Assembly: GCA_031274385.1 (NCBI GenBank)
Contig: JAISQH010000066.1
Span: forward strand, 1 to 9,935
Reading direction: 5' to 3'
Source: Planctomycetaceae bacterium
Lineage (GTDB): Bacteria > Planctomycetota > Planctomycetia > Pirellulales > Thermoguttaceae
DNA length: 9,935 nt
The translations under genes and the position numbers were made by a program. This document shows positions 1 through 6,727 of this stretch, in pieces; the stretch's first letter is position 1, and each line of letters opens with the position of its first letter. The notes under the pieces were generated by a model, which was not told the DNA's origin, made no database searches, and saw only the letters and a program-made list of their open reading frames with translations.

Positions 1-120
1 AAATCTTCTTTGAGTAAAATAAAATAATGAACACCATCAAAAAACAGAACAAGTTAAAACTAACCTTGAATTTCTTTGCGTCTTTGCGCGCAATCCTTAA
101 AAACAAAATAGACACTTACC
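1..120 (+). repeat. Left arm of a ~120-bp inverted repeat bounding the window
   Basis: This stretch reads in the same sense as the reverse complement of 9793-9910, with about six substitutions and a few one- or two-base indels. The block at 62-97 (AACCTTGAATTTC... to ...GCAATCCT) is identical in both arms over 36 bases. Its inner part (about 56-120) is also present in direct orientation at 6477-6542, and a shorter version at 6598-6647. It contains CTTTGCGTCTTTGCG and the palindrome TTGCGCGCAA, and it ends with AAAATAGACACTTACC at 105-120. Base 1 is the first paired base, so the true outer edge may lie outside the window. It has no coding potential that I recognise. It may be an interspersed intergenic repeat family rather than a single element. 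Confidence 0.9.
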
Positions 121-237
121 AACAGCGTTGTCAATTCGACAATTTGGACATCTGCTGATGGAATTAAAGACCTCAGTACGGCTGGTGTTTATCAATGTCT
201 CGCCGAACGCGATGACGGTCGTACCGTATCACCGTAA
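112..237 (+). pseudogene. 3' remnant of a truncated coding sequence (possibly DUF1559/prepilin-like C-terminus)
   Basis: The frame ending in TAA at 235-237 is open back to a TAG at 109-111, which lies inside the repeat arm, and it contains no ATG, GTG or TTG start. From 121 it encodes 38 residues that end GVYQCLAERDDGRTVSP. The tail resembles the C-termini of planctomycete DUF1559 (prepilin-like, H-X9-DG family) proteins, which often close with a Trp/Tyr-Gln-Ala-Leu-like segment, a Gly-rich turn and Glu/Thr-Val-Val/Ser. That similarity is from memory and weak. Independent support for real coding is that its stop lies exactly 42 bp before the sulfatase start, in a spacer matching the one between sulfatase and lipoprotein. 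The repeat arm abuts it directly, so either the repeat inserted into and removed the 5' part of the gene, or a rearrangement joined them. It could also be a chance open frame. Confidence 0.45.
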
Positions 238-249
238 TTTCAGTACAAT

Positions 250-262
250 CAACCAACCTATT
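250..262 (+). promoter_or_regulatory. Leader motif CAACCAACCTATT before the sulfatase
   Basis: The 13-mer begins 30 bases before the A of the sulfatase ATG. It recurs identically at 1636-1648, at the same distance from the lipoprotein ATG. In both places it sits 12 bases after the preceding stop codon, inside a 42-bp AT-rich spacer with no Shine-Dalgarno sequence. It may be a translation-initiation leader, an RNA-binding or processing site, or a sign that the spacer was duplicated. TACAAT at 244-249 could serve as a -10 box here, but I see no matching -35. Confidence 0.5.
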
Positions 263-279
263 TTTATTAACAAATTAAG

Positions 280-1623
280 ATGAACTCAAAACGATTAATT
301 ATTGTGCTTTTTCTCTCTGTTACCGTTTTTCAAACGAATTTTGTTACGGCGCAGGAGACAAAACGTCCGAAAAAACCGAACATTATTTTTGTTTTGGCAG
401 ATGATCTTGCGCGAGCCGACATCGGGGCTTACGGTCAAACGAAAATCAAAACGCCGGTACTTGACCGGATTGCAAAAGAAGGCGTTCGTTTTACGCAAGG
501 TTATAGCGGAGCAAGTGTTTGCGCTCCTTCCCGTGCTTCGTTGATAACGGGGCTTCATACCGGACATTGCCCGATTCGTGCGAATCGCGAAATCAAACCG
601 GAAGGTCAAAAACCGCTCCCGGAAGGAACTTACACCATCGGTAAACTCCTGAAAGAAAATGGTTATGCGACTTTGTGTTCGGGAAAATGGGGAATGGGAA
701 TGTTTGATACAAGCGGAAGTCCGCTCAAAATGGGGTTTGATCATTTTTACGGTTACAATTGTCAACGGCACGCTCATTCCTATTTTCCGACTTATCTTTA
801 TGAAGACGATAAACGGATTGAGTTGGACGGAAAAACGTACTCGCAAGATATTATTGTAAAAAATACGTTGCAATGGATTCGTCAACACAAAGACGAACCG
901 TTTTTCCTCTTTTACGCCGCAACGCTTCCGCACGGAAATTATGAAATTGACGATCAGGGACTTTACAAAAACGAAAAAGATTGGAATGATCGGCAGAAAA
1001 ATTACGCAGCCATGGTTACACGGCTCGACACGCAAGTCGGACAAATTCTTGATCTCATCAAAGAGTTGAATCTTGACGAAGACACGATTCTTTTCTTTGC
1101 CGGAGACAACGGTTCGTCATTTGAACCCAATTCGCCGATCTCAAAACTGTTCAATTCCAACGGCGATTTGCGCGGTTATAAACGTTCGCTTTATGAAGGC
1201 GGATTACGTCAGGCGTTCCTTGTTCGGTGGTCGAAACATATTGCCGCTGATACGATAAATGATACACCGATTGCGTTTTGGGATATTTTGCCGACGGTTG
1301 CCGAACTTGCCGGCGGTCGGGTGCCGGACGGAGTTCCAACAGACGGCGTTTCCATTTTGCCAACACTTCTCGGCGGCAAAAAACCCGAACGCGATACGTT
1401 TTATTGGGAACTTCACGAAGGGCAATCCATTCAAGCCGCGCGTTGGAAAAACTGGAAGTTTGTCAAAAATGGTACAAAAAAATCAATCGAACTGTATGAC
1501 TTGCAAACCGATCTTAGCGAATCGAAAAACTTGGCAAACGAACATCCCGATCTTGTCAAGATCGGCGAGAATCTCTTGCGGACATTGCGTACGGAATCTC
1601 CCGATTGGCAACTCAAAGATTAA
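280..1623 (+). CDS. Secreted formylglycine-dependent sulfatase (type I, arylsulfatase family)
   Basis: The 447-aa product is a hydrolase of sulfate esters, probably from a polysaccharide, acting outside the cytoplasm. Residues 1-24 are a Sec signal peptide (Lys/Arg, hydrophobic core, VTA then Q25 as the likely cleavage point). The mature protein shows the alkaline-phosphatase-fold sulfatase signature in order: ADD (D41, D42, metal ligands), CAPSR at 81-85 (C81 would be converted to formylglycine; R85), LITGLHTG, GKWG (K136), LPH (H218), GDN (D276, N277) and YKRSLYEGG (K301, sulfate binding). The C-terminal ELYDLQTD...NLA segment is typical, and the length is normal and complete. The His that follows Lys-Trp in many relatives (His125 in human arylsulfatase A) is Gly138 here, a variant I recall in other bacterial sulfatases; H164 or H166 may compensate. 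The formylglycine-generating enzyme is not in the window. It probably forms an operon with the lipoprotein 42 bp downstream. The exact substrate cannot be read from the sequence. Confidence 0.95.
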   Translation: MNSKRLIIVLFLSVTVFQTNFVTAQETKRPKKPNIIFVLADDLARADIGAYGQTKIKTPVLDRIAKEGVRFTQGYSGASVCAPSRASLITGLHTGHCPIRANREIKPEGQKPLPEGTYTIGKLLKENGYATLCSGKWGMGMFDTSGSPLKMGFDHFYGYNCQRHAHSYFPTYLYEDDKRIELDGKTYSQDIIVKNTLQWIRQHKDEPFFLFYAATLPHGNYEIDDQGLYKNEKDWNDRQKNYAAMVTRLDTQVGQILDLIKELNLDEDTILFFAGDNGSSFEPNSPISKLFNSNGDLRGYKRSLYEGGLRQAFLVRWSKHIAADTINDTPIAFWDILPTVAELAGGRVPDGVPTDGVSILPTLLGGKKPERDTFYWELHEGQSIQAARWKNWKFVKNGTKKSIELYDLQTDLSESKNLANEHPDLVKIGENLLRTLRTESPDWQLKD

Positions 1624-1635
1624 ACGTCACGAACA

Positions 1636-1648
1636 CAACCAACCTATT
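1636..1648 (+). promoter_or_regulatory. Second copy of the CAACCAACCTATT leader motif
   Basis: It is identical to 250-262 and placed at the same distance from the preceding stop (1621-1623) and from the next ATG (1666). The downstream part of both spacers is AT-rich but not identical, so the conserved core is the 13-mer. Because it lies in a short gap between two co-directional genes, a role in translation or RNA processing is easier to picture than a promoter. Confidence 0.5.
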
Positions 1649-1665
1649 AATTTTAAATAAATGAA

Positions 1666-2103
1666 ATGAAAATAAAAGAAATGAATTTTTCCGTGCAAAA
1701 TATGGTAAAACTTCTTTTACTTGTATTTTGTTGTACGTTAATCGGATGCGATAGCAGTCCCAACACCGCATCGGTTTCCGGTGTTGTAACAATTGACGGC
1801 GAACCTGTTAAGGGCGTTCATCTCAAATTTGCACCGAAATCCGGCGAACGTCCTTCAGTCGGTTACACGAATGAAAAAGGAATCTACACGCTTTTGTTCA
1901 CCCAAGACAAAAAAGGTTGTATTCCCGGCGAACATATTGTAACAATCAATGCCTATCGTGATCCTGAAAATGAGAATTCCCAATATCTGCCGGTAAAATA
2001 CAACCATTCCGCGTCTGAAAATCCCGAATTGAACCTTGAAATCAAAAAAGGAAAACAAAAATTGGATTTTCATTGCGTTACAACAGAAACACCGGTAAGA
2101 TAA
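1666..2103 (+). CDS. Small lipoprotein with a carboxypeptidase-regulatory-like (transthyretin-like) beta domain
   Basis: The 145-aa product starts with a type II signal peptide. There is a hydrophobic run from about residue 14 and a lipobox LIGC with the lipidated Cys at 28, followed by Asp-Ser-Ser. About residues 35-100 match the pattern of a prealbumin/carboxypeptidase-regulatory-like domain: VSGVVTIDGEPVKGVHLKF, then a Ser-x-Gly-x-Thr strand, a Gly-x-Tyr strand and a Gly-x-His-x-Val-x-Ile strand. Planctomycete genomes carry many such small lipoproteins of unknown role, often beside sulfatases and glycosidases, so a surface or periplasmic binding or scaffolding role is inferred only. ATG 1666 is preferred because it keeps the 42-bp spacer and leader spacing seen before the sulfatase. 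Met13 would give a shorter signal peptide and cannot be excluded. ATG 1661 is in another frame and stops after two codons. Confidence 0.85.
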   Translation: MKIKEMNFSVQNMVKLLLLVFCCTLIGCDSSPNTASVSGVVTIDGEPVKGVHLKFAPKSGERPSVGYTNEKGIYTLLFTQDKKGCIPGEHIVTINAYRDPENENSQYLPVKYNHSASENPELNLEIKKGKQKLDFHCVTTETPVR

Positions 2104-2109
2104 GTTCCT

Positions 2110-2125
2110 GTAACGGTCTATCTTA
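2110..2125 (-). repeat. Degenerate solitary copy of the repeat-family terminal motif
   Basis: The plus strand reads GTAACGGTCTATCTTA, 14 of 16 matching GTAACTGTCTATTTTA found at 6069-6084 and 9794-9809. It is followed by TGTGCGCGAAAACAC, loosely like the TTGCGCGCAAAGACG of the full repeat. It begins seven bases after the lipoprotein stop codon. It could be an eroded copy of the repeat or chance similarity. Confidence 0.4.
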
Positions 2126-2155
2126 ATTTGTGCGCGAAAACACAAAAAATGAAAT

Positions 2156-2194
2156 AACGAAACAGACGAGATATTATTTCCAATCTGTTTCGTT
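2156..2194. terminator. Candidate bidirectional hairpin between convergent genes
   Basis: AACGAAACAGA at 2156-2166 pairs perfectly with TCTGTTTCGTT at 2184-2194, giving an 11-bp stem with a 17-nt loop. It sits in the 112-bp gap between the 3' ends of the plus-strand lipoprotein gene and the minus-strand glycosidase gene. The plus side is followed by T-rich sequence, but there is no clean T-tract and the stem is not GC-rich. A transcription-ending or mRNA-protecting role is therefore plausible but unproven. Confidence 0.45.
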
Positions 2195-2215
2195 TGTTTC
2201 GTTTTACTATTACTA

Positions 2216-5200
2216 TTATTCACTGACGAGACTAACAAGCGTGAACGGTTCGAAAAGACCGTAACCAATAGTATCGTAAGCCGCGCCGTTTGGTTGGTGT
2301 TCCGGGGCGCGGTGAAAATTACCGGGCCACGCACTGCCCCGCAACACTCCGGCATGATGCGGACCCAATAAATTTTTCGGCGTTCCGTACACAATAACAG
2401 CAATTTCGTTTTCGCCGCCTTTCAAGTTTTTCGCAACTTCAATTTGCCACGGTGCCGAAACAACAAAACCAGCCGATTGACCGTTGACCGTGATTTGAGC
2501 CGTTGCTCCGTACCAACCGGTTGGACTAGGCGGAAGTTTGACAAAATATTTTTGTTGCGCATCAACTTTTTCGAGATGAAACGTTCGGGAATATTCGACC
2601 TTCCCTGCGTAAAACGGCATTCCTTGCTGATTCCAACCTTGAGCCATCGAACCAACACCAATACCGCTGCCGTCAATAAGATACTGTGCCTTGCGGTCAT
2701 GGGAATCAATCACGAGTTCGCTGGACGCCTTAACCGTAACGTTTTTAATCGGAACAAGTTGATCCCCTTCCCTCACGAGGAATTGAACTTCAGCAAGTCC
2801 GACAAAACCATTATCGTTCGGTTTTGCGTTTTCTGCAAACGGATACGTTACGCCGTTATGATTTGACAAGATTTTGAACGAAATTGTCCTGAACATTTGC
2901 GGCGAATCAAACAACAATTCGTGCGAAAAACCATTGCCGATGGGCAATTCAATTTTGCCAAGACTTGTTATTTCAACCGTTTTCACACCGCGTTGTTTCA
3001 AATTTCGTTCGTTGTAATTCCAAATCCGAATCGCAGCAATCTGTTGTTCTTTGCCGAGATCAAATTCCAACGACGGCGAACGGTCAAATTGATTGGAAAA
3101 TGCCGGATTATTCGGACGGAAATTCACTCCGGCGGAAAGCCACGCCACCCGTTCTAATTCTTCGTTGTGCCATTCTTCAATAGCGATTTCGGTTTGTAAT
3201 TTCAAGGGTTTCGGCGGAACCACCGCAAAACCTTTGGCAATATTTTGCAATGAAAAATCGCCAAGCAGATATGCCGGTTCGAGTTCGTGTTCTATTGTCA
3301 TCGGTTTCGCAACAATTTTAACCGAGTTCTCACCGATTTTTGCAACTTTTGACAAATCAATTTTACCGAACGATTTATCAAGCCACCAGACGCCGGGTTC
3401 CGGTTTGACCTCGATATTATTACAGAAAACTTTGTACAAATCGGGACGTTCAATCACAACGGACAAATTTTGTGGAACGGATTCACGCAACGTAAAATGA
3501 TATACCGCTTCGAAACCGCTGTTCTCAGGAAATGTTTTTGTAATCAATTCGTCTTTGAACTGTACTTGGCTATCCCAAGGATTCCCTCCCAAACCGTGTT
3601 TCTGAAATATCCAACGATTCGCTTGCCAAGTGTAAATATCGTTACGTTCTTCATCGCCGACTTTGACATCCACGTAATCCAGCGTCAAAACATTGTCCTC
3701 AAGACGGCGTATTTTCGTTTCAGAACCATTGATTGGAGTGACAACAGGACGTCTACTCCATGCTTTCGGATCGTCCTTAATTTCTTCATCGGAAAATATC
3801 AACAAACAACTCGTTGATGGTAACATTTTGACTTGAATGTTTCCCACCGATTTTATACTGCTGCTTATTATTTTCTCGGACAAACCACAGAAAGCGACAT
3901 AACCTTTCTTCTTGATTACAAGATCGACTTCTTTATCTTGATTCGAGTTACAAATAAATACCACTTCGCCATCCGCAAGCCGACGTCGATGATGAAACAC
4001 ATTTGCCGCTTCGGGCGGATTCGTTGAAATGACGAGACCATCTTCGGCTGTTCGTGCTTTCGCTGCCGCAACGGCTTCTGCAACAGTAATTTCCTTTTGA
4101 AAAATCATCGGCATCGGAAACGGCGAACCATCACGCAATACCGGTATCTTGCCGACATGAATCAAATGACCGCCGTTCTGCTTGTACTTCGATAAAAGTT
4201 CCCATGTTGCAGCGTTTAGATTTTCCGTGTTCGGTGGAATAATTACGAGGTCATATTTTGCTTGGTTGATAACAAAATCCTTTGTCTCAACTTTTCCAAA
4301 ACGTTTAATAATATCTTCCGAAGCAAGATCATATTCAACTTGATTTCGTTCCAATAAATTGACAAAATCGGTGAACGATTGTCCGATTTTTCCCAATTCC
4401 GGCGTTCCCTGATACATCCATGCTGTTGTTGTTGGTTCGATCACGACAATTCGGTTGACCTGCCGCCCTTGCGATAAAACGTAGGACAAGCGCGTAAAAT
4501 AATCTGCCAAAGCGTGATAACCTTCAAACCATGTTGCGTGATACGAAAATGATTGCGGATGGTCGCGTTTTCGTGCGCCTCGGATTGTAACATAAGAGAG
4601 ATGTTCATTATTGGTGTTGACACCGAGAGCGTAAGACCAATCACCGAGCCGCTTCATGTCTTCAAAACGCAAGTCCCAACCGCCAGCTCCGTAATTTTCT
4701 GAAAGTGTACGGGAATGTCCCATCTGGTTCGCAACCGACGCCAACTCCTTGACGCTGCGCACATTGCCGAATTGCGCGTTCGGCGATTCATTGTTGTACG
4801 TATTCATCAGCAAGTCAATCGCGGGACGCTGATGCCATGCGTACATTGCCATATTGTCGGGACCGTGCGACGTGTTGGGCCAACCGTGTTCCCAATAATG
4901 TCCGGTTAATTCCAGACCGTATTTTTCGCAACGTTCAAAATACGGTATTGACCAGTTTTCAATAAATTTATCGAGAACAATTTGATAATAGTTGTGCCGA
5001 ATTTTTTTCCAATCGCCGACCGGTTTTACCAGTGACGGAAGATTTTCGATGAGCGAATATCCGAACTTTTTTTCAAAATCTTCGGGAATTTCATCGTTCC
5101 AAACTAAGGCTCCGGCGGGATGCGGTTCGTCTGTAAAAATACCGGGAACCCGCTTTCCGAATTCCTTTTGAATTTCGGGGACATTTTTGTACGCATCCAA

Positions 5201-5875
5201 TGTAACATCGAGAAACTTTTCCGTAACTCCTTTTTTCAGAATATCGACATACCATTTTCCTCCGTACCAACCGCCGGCACCGCCCCAACGGTTTTTAACA
5301 ACGGTGTATTGTTTGCCTTCAACAGCAGGGAATGTCGGAGCCGCCGCTTGGCGTGATTTGTCGTACAACAATTTGCCGTCGGCATTGAAAACGAATAAAA
5401 CATCATCGCCGATCTTGCCGGGTTGATCGACGTATTCAAAACCCAGACTTCTTGCACGTGAATCAGGCAACGCTTCAGGAACAAACCCGCCTGCAAACCC
5501 GCTCGGATATGAATTTTCGTCATAAATCCAGACATTCATATCGAGTTTTTGTGCTTCATCGAGTGCTGCTTTCCAACAGGCAAACCATTCATCGGAAAGA
5601 TACGGCGTCATCAAACCGGGGCGAGGATGTACCCAAACTTGTTTGACGTGTTGCCCTGCAAGATCGCGAAGTGTTCCGCGAACCTGATCTTCGGTCAGCC
5701 GGTCATTCCACGTCCAGAGCGGTCCCGTACTAAAATCCCGATGAGGATTCTTAAAATTTTCCCGTAACTCCGCAAGCGTCGGATTCGTAATCGGATTAAG
5801 TTTTGAAACTTGCGCTGAAACCGTTGCTGCCGATAACAGAACAAGTAGGACAAAGAATAAACGTAATGATTTCAT
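2216..5875 (-). CDS. Large secreted glycoside hydrolase, GH106 (alpha-L-rhamnosidase)-like
   Basis: The 1219-aa product has a clear signal peptide (MKSLRLFFVLLVLLSAATVSA, cleavage before Q22), which fixes the start at 5875; the open frame continues to 6022 but that extension has no export or family signal. About residues 35-470 form the catalytic barrel. It includes VHPRPGLMTPYLSDEWF, then WIYDENSYPSGFAGG (116-130), GIFTDEP (245-251), GHYWEHGW (324-331) and SENYGAGGWD (392-401), a pattern I associate with GH106 and related families. Asp249, Glu250, Glu329 and Glu393 are candidate active-site acids. About 473-576 resembles a beta-galactosidase trimerisation/amidotransferase-like domain. About 786-876 and 1092-1166 look like beta-sandwich sugar-binding modules, and about 934-1034 resembles a discoidin-type module. 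The length is somewhat above usual for GH106. It would release terminal deoxysugars from plant, algal or host glycans. Family assignment is from motif memory; another GH42/GH2-like clan is the alternative. Confidence 0.7.
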   Translation of the reverse strand: MKSLRLFFVLLVLLSAATVSAQVSKLNPITNPTLAELRENFKNPHRDFSTGPLWTWNDRLTEDQVRGTLRDLAGQHVKQVWVHPRPGLMTPYLSDEWFACWKAALDEAQKLDMNVWIYDENSYPSGFAGGFVPEALPDSRARSLGFEYVDQPGKIGDDVLFVFNADGKLLYDKSRQAAAPTFPAVEGKQYTVVKNRWGGAGGWYGGKWYVDILKKGVTEKFLDVTLDAYKNVPEIQKEFGKRVPGIFTDEPHPAGALVWNDEIPEDFEKKFGYSLIENLPSLVKPVGDWKKIRHNYYQIVLDKFIENWSIPYFERCEKYGLELTGHYWEHGWPNTSHGPDNMAMYAWHQRPAIDLLMNTYNNESPNAQFGNVRSVKELASVANQMGHSRTLSENYGAGGWDLRFEDMKRLGDWSYALGVNTNNEHLSYVTIRGARKRDHPQSFSYHATWFEGYHALADYFTRLSYVLSQGRQVNRIVVIEPTTTAWMYQGTPELGKIGQSFTDFVNLLERNQVEYDLASEDIIKRFGKVETKDFVINQAKYDLVIIPPNTENLNAATWELLSKYKQNGGHLIHVGKIPVLRDGSPFPMPMIFQKEITVAEAVAAAKARTAEDGLVISTNPPEAANVFHHRRRLADGEVVFICNSNQDKEVDLVIKKKGYVAFCGLSEKIISSSIKSVGNIQVKMLPSTSCLLIFSDEEIKDDPKAWSRRPVVTPINGSETKIRRLEDNVLTLDYVDVKVGDEERNDIYTWQANRWIFQKHGLGGNPWDSQVQFKDELITKTFPENSGFEAVYHFTLRESVPQNLSVVIERPDLYKVFCNNIEVKPEPGVWWLDKSFGKIDLSKVAKIGENSVKIVAKPMTIEHELEPAYLLGDFSLQNIAKGFAVVPPKPLKLQTEIAIEEWHNEELERVAWLSAGVNFRPNNPAFSNQFDRSPSLEFDLGKEQQIAAIRIWNYNERNLKQRGVKTVEITSLGKIELPIGNGFSHELLFDSPQMFRTISFKILSNHNGVTYPFAENAKPNDNGFVGLAEVQFLVREGDQLVPIKNVTVKASSELVIDSHDRKAQYLIDGSGIGVGSMAQGWNQQGMPFYAGKVEYSRTFHLEKVDAQQKYFVKLPPSPTGWYGATAQITVNGQSAGFVVSAPWQIEVAKNLKGGENEIAVIVYGTPKNLLGPHHAGVLRGSAWPGNFHRAPEHQPNGAAYDTIGYGLFEPFTLVSLVSE

Positions 5876-6064
5876 GTGTGCCGTTTTGGGTTCATTGTGA
5901 ATAACGGAAAGTAAATTGACAAACTTATCCGTCATTTTAATAGACGGCTGTAAAATTGCAATAGGATAAATTCCGCCAAACTTAGGACAAATTCCGTCTC
6001 CGATTTTGTTTGAAAGAAACAAAAAAATTGTTTATCGGGATGTAACGGTAATCTTTACAACAGG
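5876..6064. other. Upstream region of the glycosidase gene, no gene recognised
   Basis: No coding signal is evident; the open frame running into this stretch on the minus strand is best read as an upstream extension of the glycosidase frame. No Shine-Dalgarno site or convincing -35/-10 pair for the minus strand is visible. GTAACGGTAATCTTTA at 6042-6057 loosely resembles the repeat terminal motif and lies 12 bases before the MITE-like element. Confidence 0.4.
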
Positions 6065-6145
6065 AAACGTAACTGTCTATTTTAATACGTTGTCATTTGT
6101 AATATACTTTTTACACTTGTGATTTCGCTTCTTTGTTTTGATCTT

Positions 6146-6172
6146 TTAATCAATCAATTGATCAATGATTAA
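6146..6172. repeat. AT-rich nested palindrome inside the MITE-like element
   Basis: TTAATCA at 6146-6152 pairs with TGATTAA at 6166-6172, enclosing the perfect palindrome ATCAATTGAT at 6153-6162. It lies between the left terminal repeat and the GC-rich hairpin. It could be a protein-binding site or a remnant of structure; no function can be read. Confidence 0.5.
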
Positions 6173-6193
6173 CGGTAAAATAAAATTGATTTT

Positions 6194-6447
6194 AGTCGCG
6201 CTAGCGACGGCATTATGCATAACCGGCGGTGTAGCGCAGCGTAACCGCCGGATCGCGTCCCTCCACCACAATCAAGTCGCGCAGCGACGACATTATCGAT
6301 AGGATCGAATAAAATCTCTTTTATCCAATTCCATGCCCATCTTTTTGATGATGTCGTCGCTGCGCGACTTGATAATTGAGAGGACGTTGTCCGGCGGTTG
6401 CGCTGCGCTACACCGCCGGTTATGCATAATAACGTCGCTGCGCGACT
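6194..6447. repeat. 254-bp nested GC-rich palindrome with REP-like units
   Basis: The outer arms 6194-6252 and 6390-6447 are inverted copies with three mismatches and one inserted base. The inner arms 6272-6292 and 6352-6372 are a 21-bp perfect inverted pair. The unit GTCGC-GCA-GCGAC (or its near variant) occurs four times, and each outer arm carries its own smaller hairpin built from CCGGCGGT and ACCGCCGG. A transcript of either strand could fold into a long branched hairpin. The GC content is far above that of the surrounding AT-rich intergenic DNA. The pattern recalls REP/BIME-type elements, though no RAYT transposase is in the window. Confidence 0.85.
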
Positions 6448-6476
6448 AGGAAAAAACAAAAATAGACAGTTACGTT

Positions 6477-6542
6477 TAAACTAACCTTGAATTTCTTTGC
6501 GTCTTTGCTCGCAATCCTTAAAAAATAAAATAGACTGTTACC
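6477..6542 (+). repeat. Internal copy of the CTTTGCG-type repeat
   Basis: It matches about 56-120 of the left arm in direct orientation: AACTAACCTTGAATTTC, CTTTGCGTCTTTGC, GCAATCCTTAAAAA, then AAAATAGACTGTTACC at 6527-6542. It lacks the outer 55 bp found in the two long arms. It begins where the MITE-like element ends. Confidence 0.85.
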
Positions 6543-6597
6543 AGGAAACGTTTTACTTTTTTGGTATAAAATATTCCGTCGAGGAAAACAATGAGGA

Positions 6598-6647
6598 TAT
6601 TCTTTGCGTCTTTGCGCACAAACTTTAAAAACAAAATAGACACTTAC
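6598..6647 (+). repeat. Shorter copy of the CTTTGCG-type repeat
   Basis: It carries TCTTTGCGTCTTTGCGCAC, then an A-rich stretch and AAAATAGACACTTAC at 6633-6647, in the same order and spacing as the other copies but without the AACCTTGAATT part. It is preceded by GAGGATATT (6593-6601), a 9-mer that also occurs next to the right arm at 9781-9789. Confidence 0.75.
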
Positions 6648-6727
6648 TTTTCATTTTCAAAAAAATATTGTTTTCTTCTCTTTTTCGTGTCTTTCGTGGT
6701 TGATCATGATTACGCTGTCGTAATAGG

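Larger units (their letters stand above)
6065..6477. mobile_element. MITE-like element with 19-bp perfect terminal inverted repeats
   Basis: AAACGTAACTGTCTATTTT at 6065-6083 is the exact reverse complement of 6459-6477. The 413-bp interval contains no transposase and no credible gene; its middle is a long palindrome (6194-6447). That organisation is typical of a miniature inverted-repeat or palindromic element mobilised in trans. The tetranucleotide ACGT flanks both ends in direct orientation (6067-6070, 6472-6475) and could be a target duplication, but it is itself palindromic so this is ambiguous. The right terminus runs straight into the next CTTTGCG repeat at 6477. The terminal motif is shared with that separate repeat family, which suggests a common mobilising enzyme or common ancestry. 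Confidence 0.75.

Noticed and set aside
295..1044. 249-codon open frame on the minus strand inside the sulfatase gene
   Set aside because: It is antisense to a protein with a complete set of sulfatase motifs, has no recognisable domain and is explained as a shadow of the real reading frame.
5876..6022. 49-codon N-terminal extension of the glycosidase
   Set aside because: A canonical signal peptide begins at the Met at 5875; the upstream residues would bury it and show no family similarity.
6169..6459. 96-aa minus-strand gene in the intergenic region
   Set aside because: It consists almost entirely of translated palindrome units and has no independent coding support.
6477..6647. CRISPR array
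   Set aside because: Only two direct repeat copies occur here, of unequal length, with other copies inverted and far away; there are no regular spacers and no cas genes.
6660..6705. TTCGTGTCTTTCGTGGTT-type stretch as a separate functional site
   Set aside because: It resembles widespread intergenic phrases I recall from many bacterial genomes, but only one copy is visible here, so no feature can be supported.
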